Made by a program: the position numbers and the translations under genes. A DNA stretch of 64,000 nucleotides from Microlunatus lacustris (GTDB taxonomy: Bacteria; Actinomycetota; Actinomycetes; Propionibacteriales; Propionibacteriaceae): positions 1-64,000 of the forward strand of contig BAAAJN010000005.1 in assembly GCA_039527025.1 (NCBI GenBank), in the 5' to 3' direction. Numbering within the stretch: position 1 is the first letter of the stretch; each line of letters begins with the position of its first letter. The notes beneath the pieces were generated by a model, which ran no database searches, was not told the origin of the DNA, and worked only from the letters and a program-made list of their open reading frames with translations. Below, piece after piece: positions 25,067-33,738 of the stretch.

Positions 25067-26376
25067 CAGACGCCTCCCATCTTCCGCAGCCGCTGGAACG
25101 GCGTGTAGGTCGCGATCACGTCGACCGGCTCGGGGTGCCCTGCGAGCGCCCGCGCCAGATCGGGCTCGGCCCGGAAGTCCACCCCGGCGTAGGACAGCCG
25201 GACGGCGAGGTCCTGGGCTCGCGGACCGGTGGCGACCACGGTGCGGCCGGCGAGCTGCTCGTACTCGACGTCCCACAGCCAGGACACGTCGCGGCCGTCG
25301 GCCGCCGCTGAATCGATGGCCAGCACCACCGTCGAGCTCTGGGCCAGCGGCAGCGCCTCGGCCCAGCCGGCCGGGTTCTTGGCCAGCAGCAGCCGGGCCG
25401 TCGTGCCACCCACCTGCATGGTGGCGAACCGGCCGGCCGGTGCGGTCACCGTGCGCATGCCGGCCAGTGCGGTGGCGGCGGGCACGCCGAGCAGCTCGGC
25501 GGCGGCCAGGGCGCAGGCGGCGTTGCTGACGTTGAAGGAGCCGGGCACGTTGAGCTCGGGCAGCCAGACCTGGCCGTCGGGGCCGACGACGGTGCCGTCC
25601 TGCACCCGGTAGCTGGCGGTCGGCTGGCGCAGCTCGCAGCCCGAGCAGTGCCAGTGCCCGCCGGGGCCGCCGGTGTGGTCGGGCTGCTCCCGGACGAGGC
25701 CGGAGCCGCAGTTCGGGCACAGCGACGCGTCCTGGGTCCAGGTCGCCGCGGTGTCCACCCAGACGACCTGGCGCGCGGTCTCGGCGGCCCAGACGATCAA
25801 CGGTTCGGCGGCGTTGGCGACCACCACGGGGCCGTCCTCGCCGGCGGCGGCCAGCGCGTTGCGCCAGCTGCGGCCCAGGCCCTTGATCTCGTGGTGGCGG
25901 TCCAGCTGGTCGCGGCTGAAGTTGAGCAGCACCAGCACCTCGGGGCGGCCCAGCCGGACCATGTCGGCGACCACCCGCTCGTCGGTCTCCAGCACCGCGG
26001 TGGTGGCACGGGGGTTTGCGCTGAGGGCCGAGGCGATGCCGAAGGCCAAGTTGGCGCCGTCGGCGTTGTGCACCAGGGAGGAGGCGTCCTCGCCGAGGTG
26101 GGCACGGACGGCCGCGGCCAGGAAGTGGGTCGTCGTGGTCTTGCCGTTGGTGCCCGACACCATCGCCACCCGCTTGCCCTGCAGCAGCTTGGCCAGCGCA
26201 GCCGGGTCGAGGCGCATCATCACCTGGCCGCGGATCGAGGCCCCGGTGCCCCGGCCGGCGACGCGGCTCGCCACCTGGGCCAGTCGGCCCGCCGTCGTGG
26301 CGGCCAGCAGCCGGGCCCGGCCGGCGCGCCGCACGGGGGCGGAGAGGGCGTGCTGGGGTGGGCGTGGTGCGGACAT
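25066..26376 (-). CDS. murT: lipid II isoglutaminyl synthase, Mur ligase-like subunit MurT
   Basis: ATP-dependent subunit that activates the D-isoglutamate carboxylate of lipid II. The 436-residue protein has the P-loop VSGTNGKTTTTHF, the Mur-ligase central domain, and a Cys4 zinc ribbon (CPNCGSG ... CSGC) diagnostic of MurT. The C-terminal domain ends IATYTPFQRLRKMGGV. Start ATG 26376 or 26385; the shorter is used. Operon with gatD. Confidence 0.95.
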   Translation of the reverse strand: MSAPRPPQHALSAPVRRAGRARLLAATTAGRLAQVASRVAGRGTGASIRGQVMMRLDPAALAKLLQGKRVAMVSGTNGKTTTTHFLAAAVRAHLGEDASSLVHNADGANLAFGIASALSANPRATTAVLETDERVVADMVRLGRPEVLVLLNFSRDQLDRHHEIKGLGRSWRNALAAAGEDGPVVVANAAEPLIVWAAETARQVVWVDTAATWTQDASLCPNCGSGLVREQPDHTGGPGGHWHCSGCELRQPTASYRVQDGTVVGPDGQVWLPELNVPGSFNVSNAACALAAAELLGVPAATALAGMRTVTAPAGRFATMQVGGTTARLLLAKNPAGWAEALPLAQSSTVVLAIDSAAADGRDVSWLWDVEYEQLAGRTVVATGPRAQDLAVRLSYAGVDFRAEPDLARALAGHPEPVDVIATYTPFQRLRKMGGV

Positions 26377-26511
26377 GCCGACCATTGTCGCCGCGACGGC
26401 CGGGTGCAGCAGCACGCGGCATGGCAGACCGCGGTGTCGGCTGGCTCACGTCCTGCCCGACGAGGGGAGCCTGCCTGGCTAGGGTGAGCAGGACGAGGGG
26501 GAGGAGAGCCG

Positions 26512-26925
26512 GTGACCGGGGTGGCCTGGGTGTTCGTGGGTGCGGCCGCGGTGGCGACGCTGGTCGCGCTGCTGGTGTTCCTGGTCCCGCTCGGTCGCAG
26601 CGGCGCCCAGTCGCTCGCCGGCCCGCGCACCGGAGACGCCGCCCCCGGCAGCCAGGCCGGCTCCCTGGCCCGCGGGTTCAGCTACCTGCACGTCTCCCCG
26701 CGGACCGCGACCCGGCGCGCCGGCGTGCACGAACGGCTCACCCGGGCGTTCGCCCGCATCGACGCCGTGGACCCGCACGAGGCACCCCGTCGGATCGGTG
26801 AGGCCCTGCTGCAGGCCGGGCTCGCCGAGCCCGCACCCTTCGCCCCCGCACCCCCCGCACCCGCGGACCCATCCCGGACCCGGCCCGACCGCGTCCCCGT
26901 CGAGCACCCGAGAGAGCCCGCATGA
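26512..26925 (+). CDS. hypothetical protein with one N-terminal membrane helix
   Basis: Unrecognised 137-residue protein. Residues 5-28 form a transmembrane helix (VFVGAAAVATLVALLVFLVPL), followed by a soluble middle with arginine-rich helices and a proline-rich tail (PAPFAPAPPAPADP). GTG start with a GGAGGAG ribosome site. Its last four bases overlap the start of the next gene (ATGA). The pair probably acts together at the membrane. Confidence 0.65.
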   Translation: MTGVAWVFVGAAAVATLVALLVFLVPLGRSGAQSLAGPRTGDAAPGSQAGSLARGFSYLHVSPRTATRRAGVHERLTRAFARIDAVDPHEAPRRIGEALLQAGLAEPAPFAPAPPAPADPSRTRPDRVPVEHPREPA

Positions 26926-27218
26926 GCGAACGACCGACCAGCAGCGACCGCTACAAGGACCCGCTGCAGGTCTACGCCGAGGCCGACCCGCAGACCCGGG
27001 CGGTGATCGAGAAGGAGCTGGACCGGATCGACCTGCTCGACCAGCGTGACGCCCAGCTGAACGCCCGTGGGCTGAACTACGGGGTCGTCGTCACGCTGGC
27101 GTTCCTGGCGGCCTGCGTCTACCTGGTGGCCAGCGGGCACGGGGTCGAGGGCACCGTCCTCGGCGTGATGTTCATCGCCGCCCTGGTCGCGATCCTGGCG
27201 GTCGGCCGCCAGCGCTGA
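26922..27218 (+). CDS. small membrane protein, DUF2335-like
   Basis: A 98-residue protein: a charged N-terminal half (DPQTRAVIEKELDRIDLLDQRDAQLNARG) followed by two hydrophobic helices (VVVTLAFLAACVYLV and VLGVMFIAALVAILAV). The layout resembles DUF2335 membrane proteins, but this is a resemblance, not a firm match. Coupled to the preceding gene by a 4-bp overlap. Confidence 0.6.
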   Translation: MSERPTSSDRYKDPLQVYAEADPQTRAVIEKELDRIDLLDQRDAQLNARGLNYGVVVTLAFLAACVYLVASGHGVEGTVLGVMFIAALVAILAVGRQR

Positions 27219-27255
27219 CCTGGACAACGGGTGCCCGCCCCAGGAGGGTGGGGGC

Positions 27256-27753
27256 ATGAACACAGACCGCCTGATCTCCGAGACCGCTGACGCCGACGTC
27301 GAGCCTGCCGCCCCCACCGCCCTCGTGGTGGGTCACGACGGTTCGGCGTGCGCGTCCCAGGCCCTGGAGACGGCGCTGCAGCTGGCCACCGAGCTCGGCG
27401 CGCCGGTCACCGTCGTCCGGGCCTGGTCGATGGTCACCGCCCCGCGGCCCGAGGGCTGGGCCTTCGGCACCGTCCCCTCGACCGACGAGCTCGCCGTCGC
27501 CGTCACGGCCGAGCTCGAGGGCGACGTCGCCGCCCTGGTCGCGCGCTTCGCCGACGTCGAGGTGGAGTCCCGGGCCTACCACGCCGGTCCGGCCCGCAGC
27601 CTGATCGAGGCATCCCGGGACGCGCGGATGCTCGTCGTCGGTTCCCGCGGGGTCGGCGGGCTGCGGGAGATGGTGCTCGGCTCGGTCAGCGACCAGTGCG
27701 TCCGCTACGCCTCCTGCCCGGTGCTGGTGGTGCGGGACCGCTCTGAGGACTGA
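27256..27753 (+). CDS. universal stress protein, single USP domain
   Basis: A 165-residue USP with an acidic N-terminal extension of about 20 residues, then ALVVGHDGSACASQALETA and the ATP loop GSRGVGGLREMVLGSVSDQ. Third USP domain in the window, beside the fusion at 14.7-16.5 kb and the gene at 16.6 kb. The ribosome site AGGAGGGTGG precedes the ATG. A strong hairpin follows. Confidence 0.92.
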   Translation: MNTDRLISETADADVEPAAPTALVVGHDGSACASQALETALQLATELGAPVTVVRAWSMVTAPRPEGWAFGTVPSTDELAVAVTAELEGDVAALVARFADVEVESRAYHAGPARSLIEASRDARMLVVGSRGVGGLREMVLGSVSDQCVRYASCPVLVVRDRSED

Positions 27754-27777
27754 GACGGGGGTCGCACCGCCTGGAGA

Positions 27778-27816
27778 CGACACAGCCCCTGACCGGACCG
27801 GTCAGGGGCTGTGTCG
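27778..27816. terminator. strong hairpin terminator between USP gene and tRNA-His
   Basis: A 17-bp perfect stem (27778-27794 with 27800-27816, arm CGACACAGCCCCTGACC) around a 5-nt loop (GGACC). It separates a plus-strand gene from a minus-strand tRNA, so it probably stops transcription from both sides. Confidence 0.88.
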
Positions 27817-27825
27817 TGCTGATGG

Positions 27826-27899
27826 GGTGAGTGACGGGACTTGAACCCGCGGCCACCTGGACCACAACCAGGTGCTCTACCAACTGAGCTACACCCACC
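27826..27899 (-). tRNA. tRNA-His (anticodon GUG)
   Basis: On the minus strand the acceptor GTGGGTG pairs with CACTCAC (one G-U pair), preceded by the extra encoded G-1 and followed by C73, both specific to tRNA-His. The anticodon stem-loop is CCTGG-TTGTGGT-CCAGG. Confidence 0.97.
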
Positions 27900-27963
27900 A
27901 TCGCTCCCGCGCCAGGCGCAGGGGCCTCGACGAGTGTAACGGTCGCCGGCCCGGAAGCTGAAA

Positions 27964-28590
27964 TCAGCGGGCCGGGGCTCCGGTGGCGCCGGTGAGGGCG
28001 CCCGCGTGCCGGCTGGCGATGCTCTTGGCGGTGGCGCTGTCGGGGCCGGGCGGCGGGACGAACACGGCGTCGCGGTAGTAGCGCAGCTCCTCGATCGACT
28101 CCTGGACGTCGGCCAGCGCGCGGTGGTTGCCGGACTTGGCCGGAGCCGAGTAGTACGCCCGCGGGAACCAGCGGCGGGCCAGCTCCTTGATGCTGGAGAC
28201 GTCGACGTTGCGGTAGTGCACGTGCGCCTCGAAGGTCGCCATGTCGCGCGCCAGGAAGGCCCGGTCGGTGCCGATCGTGTTCCCGGCCAGCGGGGCCTTG
28301 CGGGGGTCGGGCACGAACTCGCGGACGTAGGCGAGCACCTGCTCCTCGGCCTCGGCCATGGTGACGCCCGTGACCAACTGCTCCAGGAGGCCGGAGGAGG
28401 AGTGCATCTCCCGGACGAAGTCCCCCATCTGCTCCAGGGCCTCGTCGCTCGGCTTGATGATCACGTCGACACCCTCGCCCAGGACGTTGAGCTCACTGTC
28501 GGTGACCAGCGCGGCCACCTCGATGAGCGCGTCACCGGCCAGGTCGAGGCCGGTCATCTCGCAGTCGGCCCACACCATCAGCTCACGCAT
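27964..28590 (-). CDS. orn: oligoribonuclease
   Basis: DEDDh exonuclease that finishes RNA decay and degrades the c-di-GMP product pGpG. The 208-residue protein begins MVWADCEMTGLD (first D-x-E), has APLAGNTIGTDRAFLARDM with the second acidic residue, and ends the active site with NHRALADVQESIEEL. The C-terminal tail after the fold is Ala/Gly-rich and longer than in E. coli. Confidence 0.96.
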   Translation of the reverse strand: MRELMVWADCEMTGLDLAGDALIEVAALVTDSELNVLGEGVDVIIKPSDEALEQMGDFVREMHSSSGLLEQLVTGVTMAEAEEQVLAYVREFVPDPRKAPLAGNTIGTDRAFLARDMATFEAHVHYRNVDVSSIKELARRWFPRAYYSAPAKSGNHRALADVQESIEELRYYRDAVFVPPPGPDSATAKSIASRHAGALTGATGAPAR

Positions 28591-28599
28591 CCCGCCAGC

Positions 28600-29880
28600 C
28601 TACGGCGCGGGGCGACGTCCCCGGGACCGGCGGCGCAGCCGGGTCCGCGGTCCGGCGGCGTGGACGGGCACCCAGCGGGCCAGCCAGCCGGAGCCCGCCA
28701 CGGTCAGCGCGCCCATCACCATCGTCGCCACGGCCAGCGGCGCGACCAGGCTCACCGCGCTGATCAGCAGCGGCCCCGACGCGTTCCCGAGGTCGGCGCA
28801 CAGCCGCCAGCCGCCGAGGAACTGGCTGCGGTGGCCGGCCGGGGAGGCGTCGGCACCGAGGGTCATGACGATCCCGGCCGAGATCCCGTTGCCGAGGCCC
28901 ATCAGGCAGGCCACCGCCCCGATCCCGACGGCGGTGCTGGTCAGCGGGAGCAGCAGGAACCCCAGGCCCAGCACGATCATGGACGGCACGGCCACGAAGA
29001 CCCGGCCGAAGCGGTCCATGATCGCGCCGCCCGGGTAGAACAGCAGCATGTCGACGCCGGCGGAGACGCCGTAGATGATGCTCGTGGTCGCGGCGTCGAG
29101 CCCCTGGGACTCCGCCCACAACGGGATGATCGACTGCCGGGTCGAGCGGGCGGCGGCGATCACCATCACCCCCAGGCCGAGGGTCAGCAGGACTCGCCGG
29201 TGCTCGGCCAGCACCGACCACACGGAGCGGTGCCGCACGCCCGAGGCGGCCCGCTCGGTGCGGCTCTGCCGGGTGATGTCGGGCAGGAAGGCGGTCAGCA
29301 CGGCCGCGGCCAGGCTCATCGCCGCGGCGAACCCGTAGCCGGCCCGGATGTCGTAGGCGGTGACCAGGCCCGCGCCGATGAAGGGGCCGATGAACAACCC
29401 GATCCGGAAGGTGCCGCCCAGTGTGGACAGCGCCCGGGCCCGCATCCGGACCGGCACGGCCTCGGTCAGGTAGGCCTGCCGGGCCAGGCTGAACACCGCT
29501 CCGGCCAGGCCGGTGACCAGCACGGCCAGCGCCAGCAGGACCAGCGACCTGGCCAGGAACGCACCGACCAGGGCGAGGGCGTCGAGGGCGCAGGCGCCGA
29601 TCAGGGCCCGCTGCTCACCCACCCGGGCGGCCAGCGCCCCGGCGGGCAGGTCGCCGAGGAGCTGGCCGAGGCCGGCGAGGGCGACGACGAGGGCCGCGAC
29701 CGTCACGCTGGCCCCGAGGTCGCGGGCCGACAGCGCGACCAGCGGCAGGATCGCGCCCTGCCCGATGGACACCAGCACGGTGGGGCCGTAGGCGGGGATG
29801 GCGAGCGAGCGCCAGCTCACGGTCTCGGGCGGGGTGTGGCCGGGGGACGGGCTCGGCGGTGGTCGGTCGGGCCCGGTCAT
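28600..29880 (-). CDS. MFS transporter
   Basis: A 426-residue protein with 12 predicted helices. The loop between helices 2 and 3 (GDLPAGALAARVGEQRALIGA) fits the MFS motif G-x3-D-x2-G-R-R, although the aspartate/arginine pair is degenerate. The second half repeats the pattern (GGAIMDRFGRVFVAVP). Type and cargo are not evident; drug or sugar efflux are both possible. It ends 9 bp before the orn start and may share its transcript. Confidence 0.85.
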   Translation of the reverse strand: MTGPDRPPPSPSPGHTPPETVSWRSLAIPAYGPTVLVSIGQGAILPLVALSARDLGASVTVAALVVALAGLGQLLGDLPAGALAARVGEQRALIGACALDALALVGAFLARSLVLLALAVLVTGLAGAVFSLARQAYLTEAVPVRMRARALSTLGGTFRIGLFIGPFIGAGLVTAYDIRAGYGFAAAMSLAAAVLTAFLPDITRQSRTERAASGVRHRSVWSVLAEHRRVLLTLGLGVMVIAAARSTRQSIIPLWAESQGLDAATTSIIYGVSAGVDMLLFYPGGAIMDRFGRVFVAVPSMIVLGLGFLLLPLTSTAVGIGAVACLMGLGNGISAGIVMTLGADASPAGHRSQFLGGWRLCADLGNASGPLLISAVSLVAPLAVATMVMGALTVAGSGWLARWVPVHAAGPRTRLRRRSRGRRPAP

Positions 29881-30060
29881 GCGGCAGAACCTACGTCCCG
29901 GGAGCAGGAGTCCGCAGCGGTGCCCAGGAGGAGCGACCGACTGTGCGCCCAGGGCGGTCCGGCCCGCTCCGGGCGCACCCTGCGCGCACAGTGGCCGACC
30001 AGAAGTCCGGGAGACCAGCGGCTAGGATGCCGGGCGGACGAGGGACGTACCGCTCGCCGA

Positions 30061-30133
30061 GCCCCCGTAGCTCAGAGGATAGAGCAGCAGCCTTCTAATC
30101 TGTCGGTCACTGGTTCGAATCCAGTCGGGGGCG
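30061..30133 (+). tRNA. tRNA-Arg (anticodon UCU), integration target
   Basis: Acceptor GCCCCCG pairs with CGGGGGC (30126-30132) and the anticodon loop is CTTCTAA (UCU). The anticodon stem has one mismatch (position 31-39, C-T). The T arm ACTGG-TTCGAAT-CCAGT differs at three base pairs from the displaced copy at 41276-41292. From the crossover block onward this 3' half is therefore contributed by the integrated element. Confidence 0.95.
30095..30133. repeat. attL of the integrated element (tRNA-Arg 3' half)
   Basis: A 39-bp imperfect direct repeat with 41262-41300. The first 14 bases (CTAATCTGTCGGTC) are identical and include part of the anticodon loop, the usual crossover zone for tRNA-targeting tyrosine integrases. 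The last 25 differ at seven positions, six of which are paired changes in the T arm. Confidence 0.9.
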
Positions 30134-30230
30134 CTCAGAGTTGATCTGACCAGGCCTTTCGCCTGACTCACATCCACCGGTGTTTGTACGACTCCCCACG
30201 TCGCTCCTGATATCGACGTACGCTCCTGGC

Positions 30231-31424
30231 ATGAGGAAGCTAGGACTGGGCGAAGCCGGGGACGCCGTCGCGATTCCGCAGCTGAAGAACGACGCCGGGC
30301 GATGGGTCGCCGCACCTCGGCCGCAGAAGGCGACGCGCTGGAAGGCTCGCGCCTACGTCCGGGGTCACGACGGCGTCCGTCGCGAGGTGACCCGCTTCGC
30401 GAAGACGCGGCGCGAGGCAGAGGCGGCGATCGAGGTCGCCGTCGCCGAGGCGCTCCGGGGCGGGGACACCCCGCTCACGGACTCGATGCCGCTCCTCGCC
30501 GCCGGGGAGCACTGGCTCGATCAGATCCGCCGACCGGACTCGAACCTGAGCGCGCGGACGATCGCCGACTACTCCTGGACCTGGACGGCCTACGTCGCGA
30601 CCCCGACGTCGTCGGTACGGGGTCTCACCCTGGCCCAGGCGAACGACCCGCAGAGGCTCCGAGGCTTCCTCCAGCGGATCGCCGAGGCCAACGGCTCCGG
30701 CTCGGCGAAGAAGGTCAAGAGCGTCCTGAACGGCGTCCTCGGCTACGCCGTCGAGAACGGCGTCCTTAAGACGAATGCGATGCGCCAGGTCCGCACGGTG
30801 CGCGCGACGACGCCGAGGACGACGGAGCGCGATCACTCCCGGGCGATGACCCGCGCCGAACGCGACCGGGTGATCGAGGTTGCCGACGCGGCGGCGACCG
30901 AGGAGGGGCTCAACCCTCGGACTCGGCGGAAGCGCCAGGCGACGGCCGACCTCGTCGCCTTCCTCGCCGGGACGGGCGTCCGGATCGACGAGGCGCGGCG
31001 GGTCCGCTGGGAGGACGTCGACCTCGACGCCGGACGGGTCTATGTGCGGGGGACGAAGACGGAGACGTCGGACCGGCGGCTCAACCTCCCGGGGTGGCTC
31101 CGAGAGCGCCTCGCGGCGCGGCGGGAGCGGACCGGGGGCGACGGGTTCGTCTTCGCCGCCCCGGCGAGCGTGAGCGACCCGGAGCGGGTCTGGGATCAAA
31201 GCAACAGCGCCGGGGCCGTCCGGGACGCGCTCGACGCGGCGGGGCTTCCCTGGGCGGTCTCGCACACGTTCCGGCGGACCGTGGCGACGCTCCTCGACCA
31301 GGCGGGGGTGCCGATCGCGAGGATCGCCGACCAGCTGGGCCACGCGGACGTATCCATGACGGCGCGGGTCTATCTCGGCCGGGACCTCCAGGGCGACAAG
31401 GGCGACCTGGCCGACGTGCTCTAG
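30231..31424 (+). CDS. tyrosine site-specific integrase
   Basis: A 397-residue tyrosine recombinase that should integrate and, with the excisionase, excise the element. The catalytic set is complete: R251 (GTGVRIDEARR), the beta-loop lysine in GTKTETSDRRL, H345-x2-R348 (HTFRR), H371 (LGHADVS) and Y381 (ARVYLGRD). The N-terminal part has an arm-type DNA-binding region (WKARAYVRGHDGVRREVTRF) and a SAM-like core-binding domain. It starts about 100 bp from attL. Confidence 0.95.
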   Translation: MRKLGLGEAGDAVAIPQLKNDAGRWVAAPRPQKATRWKARAYVRGHDGVRREVTRFAKTRREAEAAIEVAVAEALRGGDTPLTDSMPLLAAGEHWLDQIRRPDSNLSARTIADYSWTWTAYVATPTSSVRGLTLAQANDPQRLRGFLQRIAEANGSGSAKKVKSVLNGVLGYAVENGVLKTNAMRQVRTVRATTPRTTERDHSRAMTRAERDRVIEVADAAATEEGLNPRTRRKRQATADLVAFLAGTGVRIDEARRVRWEDVDLDAGRVYVRGTKTETSDRRLNLPGWLRERLAARRERTGGDGFVFAAPASVSDPERVWDQSNSAGAVRDALDAAGLPWAVSHTFRRTVATLLDQAGVPIARIADQLGHADVSMTARVYLGRDLQGDKGDLADVL

Positions 31425-31478
31425 CGCGCCCGCGCTTGCCTCCGTGGCGGACGTCGGCGCGGTCGCTACGGTGCGGAG

Positions 31479-31682
31479 ATGACCGACTACACCTTCTCGG
31501 CGGGCAGGATGGAGCGGGCCGAGGCCCGGGCGGCTGAGGCGCGTCTCCGGCATGCCGGGTTCGACGCCCACGCCAGCACCCGCTATAGCGGCTGGACCAT
31601 CAGGGTCTCCAGCGAGCGCGAGGACGTCGTCGAGACAGTCGCGAGGTTGGAGCCGAAGCTCCGCTTCGAGAGCTCGCGCTAG
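31479..31682 (+). CDS. small hypothetical protein of the element
   Basis: Unrecognised 67-residue protein with a helix (GRMERAEARAAEARLRHAGF) followed by strands (STRYSGWTIRVSSE). The ATG has GGAG 6 nt upstream. GC content and codon use resemble the integrase rather than the AT-richer cargo that follows. Confidence 0.55.
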   Translation: MTDYTFSAGRMERAEARAAEARLRHAGFDAHASTRYSGWTIRVSSEREDVVETVARLEPKLRFESSR

Positions 31683-31777
31683 CCCGGCTCCGTGAAGACG
31701 CCGGAAAGGAGGGGTTGCATGCTCGTGAGGGCGCTAGACCCAGGGAACAGTCCCTCTCGTCATGTCATACTTTGGAA

Positions 31778-32428
31778 GTGGCTAAACGGGTCTGCTACCA
31801 CTGTCGACTGGCGTCACACATGACGCACCTCTCCGGCGCGCGTACTTATGGCGATACCGAACTTGAGGGGACTATCGCTTTGCAGATGGTGTACGTCTGC
31901 GACTCGTGCCAGTACCTGAATATCGGGGTCACTCGCCTCGACCTCCCATACCCGGATAGGGAGGACTGGGAAGCGGCAATCGCAAAGCCAGACGACTGGT
32001 TGCCTATCGACCTGGAGGGTTACTGGCTCGACGCCGGTCCGGACCACATCCGGTCGGCCGCAGCCGAAGCGCACGTATGCCTCAACGCCGGTGCCTTGCG
32101 CGGAGCGGTGGTTCTCGCGCGATCGGTGATTGAGGCCGTGGCGAAGGATAAAAGTATTACTAGCGGATCGATTCATAGCAAGATCGAAGCCTTATTCACC
32201 AAGGGTCATATCTCGGAAGACATTCGTGATACTGCCCATGAGATTCGGTTCGCGGGTAACGACATGGCGCACGGTGACTTCGAAACCTCGCCAGGACGCG
32301 AAGACGCCGAGGCGATCCTCGGTCTCATGGGGGAGGTGCTTCAGGCCGTCTACGTGCGCCCAGCCAATCTCGCCCGTATCCGAGAGAAGCGAATCGCAAA
32401 AAAGGCCGCTACGGTGCCGCCGTGGTGA
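31778..32428 (+). CDS. DUF4145 (HEPN-like) protein with N-terminal zinc-ribbon
   Basis: A 216-residue protein with CYHCRLAS and CDSCQYLN knuckles (zinc ribbon, about residues 5-45) and a C-terminal DUF4145 domain with LARSVIEAVAKDKSI and IRFAGNDMAHGDFE. DUF4145 is a HEPN-type helical domain often found in defence loci; the R ... GN-x2-AH stretch resembles a HEPN active site. CATACT lies 7 nt before the GTG start (leaderless). Base composition is clearly lower in GC than the flanks, as for imported cargo. Function inferred only. Confidence 0.8.
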   Translation: MAKRVCYHCRLASHMTHLSGARTYGDTELEGTIALQMVYVCDSCQYLNIGVTRLDLPYPDREDWEAAIAKPDDWLPIDLEGYWLDAGPDHIRSAAAEAHVCLNAGALRGAVVLARSVIEAVAKDKSITSGSIHSKIEALFTKGHISEDIRDTAHEIRFAGNDMAHGDFETSPGREDAEAILGLMGEVLQAVYVRPANLARIREKRIAKKAATVPPW

Positions 32429-32568
32429 ACACCTCGTCGCAGACCCGGGCCTCCCAGGACCGGCGGGGACAGACGCCCGGGTCCGCTTCGTCGAGCCCCT
32501 GGTGAGAGGCTTTGGAGGCAGCAACAGCCTCGCTCTCCGGAGGAGAACGGGCGCGCGGGCTTCCTCAA

Positions 32569-32955
32569 CTAGGGCGTTTCTTCGTCCTCGTCTTCGAGCA
32601 GGCCCATGTAGTCAAGTAGTCGGCCTTGAATCTCTTCCAGCTTGTCGGCTGGGAGGATACCTAGCTGGTCCTGGAGATCGGTCTTCAGCAGGGGTTGCGC
32701 CGCTGGCACCCGCGCCCACGTCTTCTTGTCGAGATTGCCGCATCCCGCAGGCAGCTTCACGCAAAACCGCGTCCGGTGCGTCGTTGCGGTGGACGTCGGC
32801 ATAATAAGAACCGTCGCCCAGTTCGGGTCGCTATTGGTGTTAGGACCGGAGATGACAACTACGGGCCGTCGGGGGTGCATATTCCGTACGTCGTTTGGCG
32901 GAAGTGAGATGCTCTCATCTCGAACCCAGTAGACGCCCCCAGCTACGTAGATCAT
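32569..32955 (-). CDS. PemK/MazF-family toxin of a Panacea toxin-antitoxin pair
   Basis: A 128-residue protein with the MazF/PemK barrel pattern: GGVYWVRDE, RRPVVVISG, WATVLIMPTSTATTHRTRF, then RVPAAQPLLKTDL and a C-terminal helix ending in an acidic tail. Family members are mRNA-cleaving endoribonucleases. Its ATG overlaps the stop of the Panacea gene by 4 bp, so antitoxin is translated first. It converges on the DUF4145 gene; a 9-bp hairpin (32442-32450 with 32475-32483) lies between them. Confidence 0.87.
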   Translation of the reverse strand: MIYVAGGVYWVRDESISLPPNDVRNMHPRRPVVVISGPNTNSDPNWATVLIMPTSTATTHRTRFCVKLPAGCGNLDKKTWARVPAAQPLLKTDLQDQLGILPADKLEEIQGRLLDYMGLLEDEDEETP

Positions 32956-33626
32956 CCGTTCGACCCAAGTAGTGCGCGGTTCGCTCTCCCGCGCGCCTCT
33001 CTCAAGCTCTCGGACACGTTAATGAGGTCGGCCTGAGCCTCATCGCTATCTAGCCCGGACTTATCATCGTCGTCGGGACTTGCATCGACCGAGTCGAGCA
33101 CCTTCCGATACTTTGCCTTTAGTGCATTGAGCTTGACGCGAGGCCGCGCTAGCTCTAGATCCAGAATCACTCCTCTTTCACCTCCCTTCTGTGCTTTCAG
33201 CATCGGGGCCGATTGGTACGCGAGGTCCTTGATGGTCACTGCCGCCAAGTGACCGTAGTGCTCCACTACTTCGATCAACCTCTCTTGCGCTTCTTTCGCG
33301 GGTGCGCGATCGCCCTCCCGGACGACGTGAAGGATGTAGCCCTTCGCTCCGGTCGGGTACACCACTGGCTCGCGTGATATTTCCTGCTGACGAACCAGGT
33401 CGTTCTCACCATGCATAAGCGCGTAGTTATAAGGTCCGTGGTCTAGCCACTTCCAGGTAATGCCTGTGACCTGCGGTTCGCCTTCGGAGGCGGCTTCCAG
33501 GTCCGCGAAGTAGAGGAGCTTGGCGATCTTCGTCCTCGTGATCGTGAGGGAGCGCCGCGAAGCTTCGGACAAGACGAAGAGGTAGGCGTCGATGGTTCGG
33601 TCGTCCATGAGATCCTGTCCAGCCAC
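32952..33626 (-). CDS. Panacea (SocA-like, DUF4065) antitoxin
   Basis: A 224-residue protein with the Panacea signature ITRTKIAKLLYFADLEAAS followed by GITWKWLDHGPYNYAL. Panacea domains are antitoxins that pair with many unrelated toxins; here the partner is PemK/MazF. A C-terminal acidic linker (ASPDDDDKSGLDSDEAQAD) and helix extend past the domain. The GTG at 33626 has GGAGGG 7 nt upstream; an internal ATG at 33608 is an alternative. GC content is lower than the flanks. Confidence 0.88.
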   Translation of the reverse strand: MAGQDLMDDRTIDAYLFVLSEASRRSLTITRTKIAKLLYFADLEAASEGEPQVTGITWKWLDHGPYNYALMHGENDLVRQQEISREPVVYPTGAKGYILHVVREGDRAPAKEAQERLIEVVEHYGHLAAVTIKDLAYQSAPMLKAQKGGERGVILDLELARPRVKLNALKAKYRKVLDSVDASPDDDDKSGLDSDEAQADLINVSESLREARGRANRALLGSNG

Positions 33627-33677
33627 CCGACGACCCTCCCTTCGACGACCCGTACACGGTATCGACCGGCGGTGACA

Positions 33678-33697
33678 ACTCTTGACGAGTCTAGAGT
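33678..33697. promoter_or_regulatory. candidate operator upstream of the toxin-antitoxin operon
   Basis: ACTCT-N10-AGAGT inverted repeat about 52 bp upstream of the Panacea start, in the only gap before the operon. A TTGTCA box follows it on the minus strand. Autoregulation is plausible, not shown. Confidence 0.35.
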
Positions 33698-33738
33698 ATG
33701 CGGGACGCTAGCAGGCTCGGCTAGCGGTCCCGCCCCGC

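Noticed and set aside
27686..27901. Small protein-coding frame over tRNA-His
   Set aside because: It is the translation of the tRNA itself. Such frames commonly appear over tRNA genes.
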